Shown here: positions 39,879 through 50,275 of the stretch, in pieces
How positions within the stretch are numbered: position 1 is the stretch's first letter
Layout: each line of letters starts with the position of its first letter
Assembly (NCBI GenBank): GCA_951804985.1
Contig: OX638131.1
Coordinates: 58,434,351 to 58,498,350, forward strand
DNA: 64,000 bases
From: Dryomyza anilis
Taxonomy: Eukaryota > Arthropoda > Insecta > Diptera > Dryomyzidae
Reading direction: 5' to 3'
The notes under the pieces: generated by a model
Database searches by the model: none
What the model saw: only the letters and a program-made list of their open reading frames with translations
What the model was told of the DNA's origin: nothing
Position numbers and translations under genes: made by a program

Positions 39879-41889
39879 ATGTTACTTGGTACCGCTGTGG
39901 TACAAATTTCGCATTTAGGCATTTTATACTCTGCTAGAGCGTTGATAGACTCTGGATCGAAAGCGACGTTTATTTCCGAAAAGTTATTTAAACTTTTAAA
40001 GCTTTCATCGCGCGCAGTGAGTGATCAGGTTTACGGTTTAAATCAGGGAATTAATGGCCAAATTCAAAAATCGTGCTCTTTCTGACTTGGTTCAGTGGTA
40101 AATCCAAATATGTTTATAGAAGCATCGGCATTAGTTCTACCTCATCTCACAGGCAATCTACCAAGTTGCCAGATTGATTCATCTATTATTTCCACAATTC
40201 CTAAAATACGTTTAGCTGATGCAGAGTTTTTCAAGAGTTCGCATATAGACCTACTCATCGGTGCTGACCTTTTTCCATCCATAATTCTTGATGGCGTCAA
40301 GCAACAGATAGGTGGTTCTCTGCTCGCACAAGAAACTATATTCGGTTGGATCCTAACAGGGTCGATACGAGGTATCATTACCATTTAAAAATGTCGTCTC
40401 TGATCTACCCAAGTTGGGTTCCTCCCGATCCATTGCGTATGCACAGTTTTATCGAAATGAAGTCAGGCTCTATACAAATTTAGACTTCAAGGTTGAATAC
40501 GATACGGTTTTAAAAGAATACCTTAAACTGGATCATATGAAAAAGGTTGATTCTGCAAATATTTCATACTGTCCTAATAATTATTATCTACCGCATCATG
40601 CGGTAATAAAACCCGAAACACGATGACTAAAGTTCGTGTGGTATTCAACGCTTCCAATCCATCATCTAATGGTGAGAGTTTGAATGATATTTTGCATGTT
40701 GGGCCAGTACTTCAGTCTGACCTAACTATTTTGGTTTTGAAGTGGCGATTTTATCAATACGTCTTTAATGGCGATATCGAAAAAATGTATCGCCAAATTA
40801 TCGTAGATCCTAGAAATACTTCCTTCCAGCGAATTCTATTCCGCGAAAATTCAGATATTTTGGATTATGAATTGCAAACGGTCACGTTTGGCGTAAATTG
40901 CGCACCGTACCTTGCAATTCGTACATTATATCAACTTGCAGATGATGTTCAAGCTAAATATCCACTTGCAAGTGACATCCTACGAAATTCCATGTACGTA
41001 GATGATGCGCTTGCAGGAGCGCACACAGTAGAAGCTGCGGTAAAAGCCCGCGATGAACTTATTGCGGCTTTGGCTTCTGCTGGATTCTCTTTGAGGAAAT
41101 GGACTTCAAATTCACACCAAATTCTAAAAGATCTACCTCCAGATCATCTTCTAAAAGAAGATTTCCTACAATTTGATGACACAAGTCATGCGAAAACGCT
41201 AGGAGTCAGATGGAACGCACATTCTGATTCATTCTATTTCATGGCTAAGCCTATTGTCTATAAATCTACATACACAAAACGAGAAGTGTTATCCGAAATT
41301 TCTAAATTATTTGATCCCGCTGGTTGGTTAGCTCCTTTTATTGTTTTAGCCAAAATGTTAATGCAACAAATTTGGTTGGAACAAACTGAGGGATCAAAAT
41401 TTATCCTTGAATTCCCTTAAAAGATGGCATTCTTTCCTATCAAACTATTAAAATATAAATAATATTCAAATTCCACGGTGGATCGATTATACAGCCGAGT
41501 GTCATGTCCAATTCCATGGGTTTTGTGATGCCTCAGCAAAGGCATATGCTGCTGCGGTATATGTCCGCATTACTACTGGCATCAAAATTACTACACATTT
41601 ATTGGCGGCCAAAACAAAGGTTGCGCCTGTAAAAACTATTTCCCTCCCGCGTTTAGAATTATGTGGAGCCACTCTCCTATCCGATATGGTAGATAACCTA
41701 GTCCCACAATTAGCGGTCAATAAGTACGATAGTTATTTTTGGACTGATTCCACCATCGTACTCGCTTGGCTACGAAAACCGCCAAGTCATTGGACAACTT
41801 TTGTGGTCAACCGAGTCTCCAAAATTGTGCAAGGCGTTGGATACAATAATTGGTTTCATGTCGATTCAGGTACAAATCCAGCAGACTTA
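39879..41889 (+). pseudogene. BEL/Pao pol, first part: protease, reverse transcriptase, RNase H
   Basis: Retropepsin-like ALIDSGSKATFIS lies near 39930-39970. A linker (DLLIGADLFPSIIL, 40247-40290) precedes the reverse transcriptase. The RT has VFNGDIEKMYRQI (motif A aspartate, about 40765-40800), VTFGVNCAPYLA and SMYVDDALAG (motif C, about 40990-41015). RNase H follows with [13 protein letters not shown] and [13 protein letters not shown] (about 41735-41770). Stops or frame changes occur near 40083, 40388, 40620 and 41420-41600. Downstream coding is interrupted at 41889 by a MITE. Confidence 0.88.
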
Positions 41890-42326
41890 TGTCGATTTCC
41901 ATGGCAAGTTTTTAGTTGTTGCCCCAAAAACTCAATACTTGCACTAGCCATGGAAATCATTTTTGATTTTCTAATGTGTTTGTGAATAATTTCACATTGA
42001 CTTTTAATTCTGTCATTTTTTGTATATTATGTCTCTGTTTATAGTATTTTAAATTATATTTTATTAATCTATAATTATTGTGACAGATAAAATATTTAAT
42101 CCTTAAAAAAAAGGAAGAGTTTATAACCATTAGTGAGTGCGTGATAAATCGTTGAAATTTAATTCCTTAAAATTGTCTTTGTGTGCGTTAAAAACTGATT
42201 TCAAAACGAGTGCAAAAACTAAAAAATCAGAGCAACAACTATTGTAGCAATTATTGCTCTATGGAAATTTATCAGTACAACAACTGCTAGAATAGGGCAA
42301 CAACTGAAGTGCCATGGAAATCGACA
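41890..42326. mobile_element. MITE in BEL/Pao pol, TTA target (PIF/Harbinger-like), 437 bp
   Basis: Ends TGTCGATTTCCATGGCA and its inverse TGCCATGGAAATCGACA, flanked by TTA at 41887-41889 and 42327-42329. AGTTGTTGCCC and CAACAACT motifs recur inside. A 3 bp TTA duplication points to PIF/Harbinger mobilisation. No coding sequence. The pol frame is open again on its far side. Confidence 0.85.
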
Positions 42327-42565
42327 TTAGCCAGCCGTGGCGTTCTAACACAGGACCTAGTGTCAAATTCCTTATGGTGGAATGGGCCTCGGTGGCTTCA
42401 ACTCTCTCCCGCCCACTGGCCAAGTATTGACCAGGTAAAGATTCCAGATATTGATCTCGAACAACAAACAAATTTAAGTAAATTTTGCGTACTTCCAAAA
42501 CTTCGAAGACATTACTGAGCGTTTTTCTTCATTTCAAAAGGCATTACGTGTAATCGCCTATGTAT
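42327..42565 (+). pseudogene. BEL/Pao pol, linker fragment between the two MITEs
   Basis: Encodes SRGVLTQDLVSNSLWWNGPR, the tryptophan-rich region that in BEL/Pao polyproteins lies between RNase H and integrase, then runs on until the second MITE. Confidence 0.8.
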
Positions 42566-43060
42566 GGTCCATTCCACACCAAATCGACCAAAAAAAGTCA
42601 AATTTGAGATTTTAACTTTTCGATCTTAATGAAATAATTTTTTAAAATATGATGCCATCAAAATACCAAATTTTGTATATAAATTGATTATAATAAATTG
42701 ACGAAAACTTAGGATTTTTTTCAGAATTTTAAAAAGGGTACTTTTTAAGGACATCAATTTTGAAGTGCAAGGATAATGACCACATGTTACCGTTTGGAAA
42801 TTACAACTTAATTTTTCTAAAAGCTTTTAACGGAGTTTCTAGCATTTCTAGTTCAAGAGATATTTAAATATGAACAACAGTACAAAAGTGATTTTTGGCA
42901 CTTTTTTCCAACTTTGAGCCACTGTATCTCTGGAAGTAGTGGTCGGAAAAAATAAAAATTGTTTAGTGCATGTCTCGATACCCTTTATCAGTTGCCAAAA
43001 TTTCATTGAAATCGAAGAAGGTGAGTTCCAACCGCTGGTCGATTTGGTGTGGAATGGCCC
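42566..43060. mobile_element. Second MITE in BEL/Pao pol, 495 bp
   Basis: Inverted ends GGTCCATTCCACACCAAATC and GGGCCATTCCACACCAAATC extend to about 25 bp (…GACCA). Flanks read GTAT at 42562-42565 and 43061-43064, the likely 4 bp target duplication. It is non-coding, and I cannot assign the superfamily. Confidence 0.8.
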
Positions 43061-44464
43061 GTATATCGTTTTTTCCATCGGACGAATTCAAAACATCGCT
43101 CTACTTACTTTCATGATTCCCATATGATTTCATCGTCTGAGATAAATCATGTTAAAAACCGTTTCATAATTATTGCACAAAAGGTTGGTTATCCCGATGA
43201 ATATCGAAATCTGTCTCTAAAGCAACCGATTGCTACATCCAGCAACATATTGAATTTAAATCCGTTCGTGGACGATGCTGGTCTTATCAGAGTTTGTGGT
43301 CGTCTTGTTTCCTCCCCGGTACTGTCTTACGATGAAAGACATCCAATAATCATTCCCAATAATTGCCATTTCTCACGCCTTTTGGTAAAATTCACGCATA
43401 TAATTTCTCTGCATGGAGGCAATCAATTAGTTCTCCAATTTGTACGTCTCCAGTTTTGGATTCCCAAGGTTAAAACCCTGATTAAATCTACCATCCACAA
43501 TAAAAAAAAACATAAGGTGCAACAACAACTAATGGGTTCCTTGCCTCCTGAGCGAACTGTTCTCACTCGTACATTCGCGCATGCCGGTATGGATTTTGCC
43601 GGTCCATTCGACATAAAAAACTATACCGGTAGAGCGTGTCTAATCACAAAGGGTTACGTGTGTGTGTTTGTTTGCTTTTCCACTAAAGCAATACATTTAG
43701 AGGCCACCACAAGTCTATCGACTCCATCATTTTTAGCTGCCTTCCACAGATTTGTATCTAGACGTGGATGTCCTCTACATGTTTACTCAGACAACGGAAG
43801 GAGCGTCGTAGGAGCGTCAAAATCCATAATGACAGACTTCATACATGCCTCCCGTACGTCCTTAGTATCTCAATATAGTCACCAGAATCTTTCCTGGCAT
43901 TTTATACTTCCAGGTGCGCCTCACATGGGTGGTTTATGGGAGGCAGGTGTTAAAAGTTTTAAGGCTCATTTCCGCAAAATAGCGGGTCCTTTCAAATATA
44001 CATTTGAAGAATTCTCCACTTTGCTAGCCAAAATAGAATCATGCTTAAATTCTCGTCCTATCACTCCTGCATCTGAGGATCCTTCAGACATTTCGTCATT
44101 GACACCGGGCCATTTCCAGATCGGTTCTCCAATTCTAGCTCCACTAGAACCTCAAAGCAATGAGCAAGCTGTATCTATAATTAATCGGTGGCAGCGACTA
44201 AAAGCTCTCCATCAAAACTTTTGCTCCCGATGGAAACATGAGTATCTAAAAGAACTGCATAAGCGAAATAACTGGCAACGGCCCGAGATCAATGTCGAAA
44301 TTAATGCTATGGTTGTCATAAAAGATGAAAATCTTCCGCCAAACGAGTGGCAACTTGGCCGCGTAACAAGGGTATATTTTGGTAATGACAAACGTGTTCG
44401 AGTAGCCGACATATTGACCGAACGCGGTGTTATAACTCGCCCTATTGTTAAATCAGGGAACTGA
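43061..44464 (+). pseudogene. BEL/Pao integrase with C-terminal domain
   Basis: The longest intact frame of the element, about 468 codons to a stop at 44462-44464. The zinc-binding region keeps its histidine side (HIISLHGGN), but the expected Cys-x2-Cys is replaced by a lysine-rich IHNKKKHKV stretch. The catalytic triad is in place: GMDFAGPF, VYSDNGRS and GGLWEAGVKS. A BEL/Pao-type C-terminal domain follows (NEWQLGRVTRVYFGNDKRVR). The lost cysteines and the missing rest of pol argue that it is a relic despite the open frame. Confidence 0.88.
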
Positions 44465-44550
44465 ATTAATTAATTCAGTTCCCTAATTTCTTCGTAACTC
44501 ATTTATTATTTTTTATACATATATTTCCAAACAAATTTTTTAGCGCAATC

Positions 44551-45400
44551 ATGGCAAATAATTCCAAACAAAACAAAAGGACGTTCTACAAGCATCAATA
44601 CTCCAATAATTTCCGATGTGTTTTATGTCAGCGACGTCATGCTCTCCGCTTCTGTCCGAAATTCCTAGCCATGAGCACGGATAAGAGGATGCGTGTAGTT
44701 CTCCTCAATAAACATTGCTCCAATTGCTTAGCCATGAAACACTCTAGCGGATCCTGTCGCTCGAAGTCTGGGTGCCATTATTGCCACAAAAAAAACACCA
44801 CACTCTTCTCCACATGGGCGATCGTGTTAATCGTCAGTCATCCAGTTCCCAATCCTCCAACAGTGATGCCAACAGCCAACAACCGAGACAACAACGCGAA
44901 AGCCACCAACGGTTTCCTCCATTTTAAATCAACATTTTTCCACGGTACTTCCAACAGCAGTAATCCAAATCGAATTAAATGGGAAACTATGCTTTGCGAG
45001 AGCGCTTATCGATTCATGTGGGGCAACGACTCGCATTTCAAAATCGCTTGTGGAGGACCTCCTCATTCCAACAACAATGGTGGCTGATGATAATATGTGC
45101 TCAGTACGAATCAGGGCACCTAATAACAGCAGCGTTCAAATCGACGCCATTGCTCACGTCGACAATCGCATTACTATGCGAACACCAGCTAAATCTATCG
45201 ACGCAAATATCAAGGACAAGTTTTTAAACATTGTCCTTGCCGATCCAAAATTTTACCAGTCCTCTCCCCTATCCATAGTTTTGGGAGCGGACCTATATCC
45301 AAAAATTATTCTTTCTGGTATGATGCCGAGCAACAGCGGACTCCCTGTTGCCCAAAATACAAATTTTGGTTGGATACTATCCGGAACTTGCGCTTTCTAA
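44551..45400 (+). pseudogene. Extra ORF after integrase: zinc-knuckle and retropepsin-like domains
   Basis: Starts with an ATG at 44551 after a 90 bp gap. The first part has two Cys/His clusters: CVLCQRRHALRFC and CSNCLAMKHSSGSC, followed by CHYCHKK. After frame changes near 44795 (an A-run) and 44900, a second part over about 44950-45400 has ALIDSCGATTRIS, a retropepsin-like active site with Cys inserted after Asp-Ser, and LGADLYPKIIL, matching the linker after the protease in the main ORF. It ends at TAA 45398-45400. So gag-end and protease-like sequence appears twice in one element. It could be a duplication, capture from a related element, or remains of a second nested element. Confidence 0.7.
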
Positions 45401-45625
45401 TCCAAACTATTTTTTAAATATGAAACCGCACCAAAAAAATTAGAAATATGAAATAAAAGCAAATGCATTTAAATATCCTATATTCCACTTATATATCTAT
45501 AATATAATTTACAAAATATGAAATACACACCATGAATTTAAAAATTATATTATATTATTTAATCCTATACATCTTCGTAGCATATTATATTTTTTATTAC
45601 AGCTGTACTGCAAGGCCGGCGGCGA

Positions 45626-45962
45626 TGTTTATGCCAAACAGCAGCATGCAACTGCTGCGCTGCATGCAACCTGAGCATAAAGTCTTTTTAATTATTTTTT
45701 ACGCTAGATGGCGCTGCATTATTTTGACACTTAGTCAATTTCTTAGTTTTAAGTTTGATTTCCGTTTTATGTTACAATTAATTGTTCTCTTTCACTTTTA
45801 AACTCCAAGCGGTAAGCACGCACAATAAAGCGAACATTATAGGATAAATCCTAATTCCTTGCGTTTTATTTTTCTATTATTATTGTTTTCGAGGAAAACA
45901 AGATCCGCATCCGATCAAGCATCAGCGGAACTCCATCTCATCATCCAAGTTCAGCAGATTCA
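45626..45962 (+). repeat. 3' LTR of the BEL/Pao element
   Basis: Matches 35060-35411 from TGTTTATGCC to AGATTCA. The 225 bp between the extra ORF and this LTR are AT-rich without a frame. Confidence 0.88.
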
Positions 45963-46093
45963 TACTTTGAATTATATGTATTTGGTTATTCATGATTGTT
46001 ACTGGGTGACAACGAATTAAAAAATAATAGCATTATTTTGATTATATGTATATTTGGTATTACGAAATCACAATTAAATAACAACGCTGCCTA

Positions 46094-47016
46094 CACACAG
46101 AACACTGATTTGTTGCGGCAACCAAATAAATTGCCAGACCGAATCATTCGGATGCGGCAACAACTGATATTGTAGTTGCAACAACCTCGGTTCTGGCAAC
46201 CACCAAAACGATGAACATGAGTTTGTGACAACCTCCATGTCGGTAATCATGAGCTTGTGACAACCTCCTAATCGGTGAACATGAGGTTGTGGTAACCTCC
46301 AAATATGTGATTATGAGGTTGTGACAAGCTCCAAATTGGTGAGCATGAGGTTGCCGTAACCGCCTAGTCAGTGAGTATGAGGTTTTCTAAACCTCTGATT
46401 GAAATTTTATTATAACAAAGTTTTTTTTTATATATAATATATATAAAAAAAACTGCGAAAATATGTCGCGCTCACAATTTAGAAGTATATCTACTAATTC
46501 CTGCTCCCTGAAAAAAAAAAACACTATGAAAAGATACATGAATCTGAGCATGCATTTTTTTTATTTCCTCATAACTAATAAATAAAAAAAAAACTATTTC
46601 TATTGGCACATATGGTCACATATTTTTTAATTCACTAGCAAATGAACAATTTATATTAAATAAATATATTATTATATTACTATTTGTGTATTTATTTCGC
46701 AATGTAACCTAATTAATGAATTTCCTATTTATTTCGACATGTTAAAATGTTTGACGTTTCTGCATGTATCCATAATTTTTGGCATGAAACTGGCAAACAA
46801 ACTGCTGGTAACAAATGTCAAATTTGACAAAATGATAAATGCAATCATGAGGTTACGGCAACCGAACGTGCAGTTGCGCGGGCGGACTAACATTTCAGTT
46901 AGAGTAAAAAATAGTACGTTCATTTAATGACATGAGGTTACAACAAATGTATTTCGGTTGCAACACTGAAACGTTGGTTCAATTAACCTCATGCCAAAAG
47001 AGGATTTTTCTGTGTG
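46094..47016. mobile_element. TA-target TIR element with internal palindromic repeats, 923 bp
   Basis: Ends CACACAGAACA and, outward from the right, CACACAGAAAAA, flanked by TA at 46092-46093 and 47017-47018. Besides the repeat array at 46210, single CATGAGGTT motifs occur near 46847 and 46931 and inverted (AACCTCATG) near 46985. No transposase frame. Confidence 0.75.
46210..46401. repeat. Minisatellite, six 31-33 bp units each holding a palindrome
   Basis: Units begin at about 46210, 46243, 46275, 46307, 46339 and 46371. Their consensus core GAGGTTGTGACAACCTC is a near-perfect palindrome with a one-base centre. Units differ from each other, so the array is not new. It is likely a cluster of transposase or host-protein binding sites. 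Confidence 0.8.
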
Positions 47017-47705
47017 TACTTTTAGCACACAGTAACATTAATACTTTTCATATAGTTCAAAAGTTCTTTTTTCTTACTGTTAATACCAGATAGTGGCTGT
47101 TTGTGAAATATCCAATCAATCCGTAATTCACTGAACTCAAAATAGTTACATTAAATGGAAATAAAATTATTAGGTATAAATAATAAAAAAAATAAAAAAA
47201 GTTTAAGTTTATAATTATATACTAAGAAAACCAAGATGATTATCAGAAATATCACAGCCCTAAATATCAAATTATTTACAAATTATTTAGATCGTCTTTG
47301 AGACAGACATCTCTCAACCATCCGACAAATACGATAAATATTGCTAGCAACCATCTTTCAAATTTATGATTACGTATTGCAACCATCAATTAAAAATTTC
47401 ACAAATAGGAGGATAGTTAAGGAATATTTGGAAAAGGTACTCCATTAAAATTCGCGGAGTAATTTTTATTGAATTAAAATAAAATGAATCAAATGTATTT
47501 TATTTATTATAGAATTAAAACAATATTTTAGTTATACACCGACATCGTCTTTATAAATCCTTTGAACGTAAAATTCTACAACGACTAGAGACTTCTTCGC
47601 GAAAGAACCAAGTCCGTCCGGAGATGCTGTCATCAAAGTGGGCATTCCACAGAAAACGTTACCAAGGTGTGATATATTAAAGTTAAACATATTGATTCCG
47701 TTTAA

Positions 47706-48076
47706 CCCAGTCTGCCATGTTTCCGAGACCTCCGATTTCTCGAATTTTTATCGAATAACTTCGAGAAAAAAGTTCGATCTCGTTGCTTTATCGATTTTAA
47801 TTTTTATAATTTCTCTTACATTCAAATTCATTGACAAGATACGATATATAAACATTTATCGCATCAAAATCTTTAATCATTTTTTTCGTCGATATCGTTC
47901 CGATTTCAAAAAATTTCTCGTCCCGAGAAAACTCCGACAAAACGCATCGATATCTACCTACCGTGTAGGTCCAATTTGACGCTTGATACCGTTACGAGAA
48001 AGTGTCCGATATCGTGTGATATCTCCTTTTTCTCGCATTGATCTCGTAACGATTTCGATACGAATGGCATACTGGG
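47706..48076. mobile_element. MITE nested in the long-TIR element, 371 bp
   Basis: Ends CCCAGTCTGCCAT and, outward from the right, CCCAGTATGCCAT. Rich in CGATATCG and CTCGTAACG-like palindromes. A related end (CCCAGTATACCA) lies at 62355. The target duplication is unclear. Confidence 0.6.
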
Positions 48077-48369
48077 AATGATTTTTAGGATAAGAAATAC
48101 TTCTTATTTCATATTCTGTGATCAGAATTTACCAAAATGCACGGAAAATGTGTTTTTTTCTCAATTAAAATCAAATATTTTTTTGAAATTTATTATAGTA
48201 CAAAATTGAGGCAATATATGAAACACTGTAGTTTCGTTGTTTTGAATCCGAAAAAAATTGAATAGTACAATTTTAAAGGTAATTTGTTTGCAAAAGTATT
48301 CCACATATTGGTGATGAGTGGTTCAAAGTACTGACAATTAACCAAACTAAAACTGTTTTTTTGAGTTGT

Positions 48370-49359
48370 AACGCCCGTCACAAAAAACATAGTAAAAGTT
48401 ATTTTCGAACTATTGTGCAAACGTACAACTGGAAATTTTGTAGAAGTAAAGATTTTTGTCGTATCTATTCAATTTTTATACTCTTTGGTCTCATAGATAT
48501 TCCAGATGGTTGCTATATCCATCCAAAATATTGTAACGCCCGTCACAAATAACAATAATCGCAAAACCAAAAAACTGCAAAATTATATATTTGTTAATTA
48601 AATTGTTATTAAACCATATAAAAAGTGGTAAATATTCCAAAGTATTCAATAAGCACAGATAAAAAAGGGAAATTTCAAACCTTACAAAAAAAATTATAAA
48701 AAAATTCCAAAAAAAAACATTATTTTCGATAAGCGAAAATTATTTACGTAAGCTTTATGTAAGGAAACGGACTACAAATGATGCAGACAGAGTAGTTATT
48801 AAAAGAATAGTTATATATAACATATTTTTTTCAAAACGAAATGTTTAGTTTTCCACATAAATTATATGTCGACGGTGTGCCTTAAAATAACGATTTACCA
48901 TTCCTACCACAAAATATATATATAAATAATTTGAAATATCATGTATATTTGTATAGAATTTGTACAGATAACCCCCGTCACAAAATGTGTAACACCCGTC
49001 ACAAGTTTTGATACTTTATAAATCAGTGATCAAAGTAAGCATTTTAGAATTTTATTATAGAGGGGAAAACTCCCATTATTAATGAAGTAATTGAGATATA
49101 CTTCTTCTCCATAGTCCGATTAGTTTAGCTAAAATTTAATACTTTGTGGAGTAAACTCTATTTTTTGAAATAGTACGTGGAACGCCCGTCACAGTATTTA
49201 ACTTTAAATTTGTAGAAAGATATGGACCTATGGAAAAAAAAAATTTATACATGCATAGAGAACCATAAGATCTATCCTCAGCATCCTAAAAATATATCAA
49301 TCCTTTTTTATTTATCAAATGAGAAGGTTTTTAATCGTACGAATGCAACGCCCGTCACA
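48370..49359 (+). repeat. Dispersed 13-base motif AACRCCCGTCACA, six copies, one orientation
   Basis: Copies at 48370-48382, 48535-48547, 48970-48982 (AACCCCCGTCACA), 48991-49003 (AACACCCGTCACA), 49181-49193 and 49347-49359, all on the plus strand. The motif stands out as GC-rich islands in ~75% AT sequence. No copies were noticed elsewhere in the window. Confidence 0.8.
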
Positions 49360-50206
49360 ATGGAATGCCCCAAAAGAAACCCTGAAAAGAAATAATTTTC
49401 CACTTCGCGCTGATAATTTCAATCCCACGAAATTTTATTTTTACTTTTACCATTAAAATGTAATATTTGAGTTTTTACACCATTGGATTTACTTAATTGT
49501 TGTGGATAAATCGAGTGTAAGGAAAAAGTACGCCATTATCTTTTTTGTAGTAGTTAAATGTCAAAATAAGCCAAGAGTTTTGTTGCAAATGTTCAATAAC
49601 TCAGGATGTTTGCTATCAGTTAACTGTAAGTATCTCAATTTTCATTGCAGTTGTAACTATCTGCATATATGACATATTTAAATAATACTAAGAGTTTTTG
49701 AGTTATGGGATGGTAAAAAAGAAAATAACATTTCCTGGGATTGAAATTATCAACACGTGATAAAAAATTATTTCTTTTCAGAATTTACTTTGATGACAGC
49801 ATCGCCGGGGGACTTGGTTCTTCTGCGAAGAAGTCTCAAGTCGTTGGACAATTTTACCTTCAAAGGATTTATTAAGACGATGGCGATGAATAACCAGAAT
49901 ACGTTTTGATTCTAGAATAAATAAAATACATTTATTTAATTTTATTGTAATTCAATAAAAATTACTCTACGAATTCTAATGGAGTACCTTTTCCAAATAT
50001 TCCAAAACTATCTTCCTATTTGTAAGATGTTAAATTGATGGTTGCTATAAGTAATCGTAAATTTAAAAGATGGTTGCTAGCAATATTTATCGTATTTGTC
50101 GAATATTTAAGAGATGGTTGTCTCAAAGACGATCTAAATAATTTGTAAATAACTTGATATTTAGGGCTGTGATATTTCTGTCTTTGTTTTCTTAGTGCAT
50201 AAAGCT

Positions 50207-50267
50207 CTAAATATATATGTAATGCTTGCAAAATTATGTTTGGGAGAGCCCTTTTTTTGCAGCGTGT
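50207..50267 (-). repeat. Isolated element A terminus
   Basis: Inverse of the ACACGCTGC end with TTTGGGAGAGCCCTTTTTTT. It abuts the long-TIR element. Confidence 0.6.
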
Positions 50268-50275
50268 AGCTTTTT

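Larger units (their letters stand above)
35060..45962 (+). mobile_element. BEL/Pao LTR retrotransposon, degraded, about 10.9 kb
   Basis: Two LTRs (35060-35411 and 45626-45962) bound a gag-protease-RT-RNase H-integrase order with a YVDD reverse transcriptase and the C-terminal domain typical of BEL/Pao integrases. The LTRs differ at about five bases plus two indels by eye. The coding region has many frameshifts and two MITE insertions. No 5 bp target duplication is visible (CTTTG left, TACTT right). The length is well above the usual 6-8 kb because of a 3.1 kb leader, the MITEs (0.93 kb) and an extra ORF after integrase. It is antisense to AGO3. Confidence 0.9.
47221..50196. mobile_element. 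Long-TIR DNA element, about 3.0 kb, no transposase seen
   Basis: Inverted repeats of ~410 bp (47221-47637 and 49786-50196) start ACTAAGAAAAC. Matching landmarks include CACAGCCCTAAATATCAA, GATCGTCTTTGAGACA, TTGCTAGCAACCATCT and the inner GATGACAGCATC. The repeats have diverged clearly from each other. A 364 bp element at 57527 has the same CACTAAGAAAAC ends with TA flanks, which places this one in the same TA-target family. The centre is AT-rich with no protein motif. Confidence 0.75.

Noticed and set aside
35055..45967. 5 bp target duplication around the BEL/Pao element
   Set aside because: The flanks CTTTG and TACTT do not match, so no intact duplication can be claimed.
46210..46401. CRISPR-like look of evenly spaced palindromic repeats
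   Set aside because: Units are head to tail without unique spacers, diverged from each other, and lie inside a TIR element of an animal genome.
47638..47979. 113-codon plus-strand frame
   Set aside because: Runs across the inner edge of a long TIR and into a nested MITE, so it is a chance frame.
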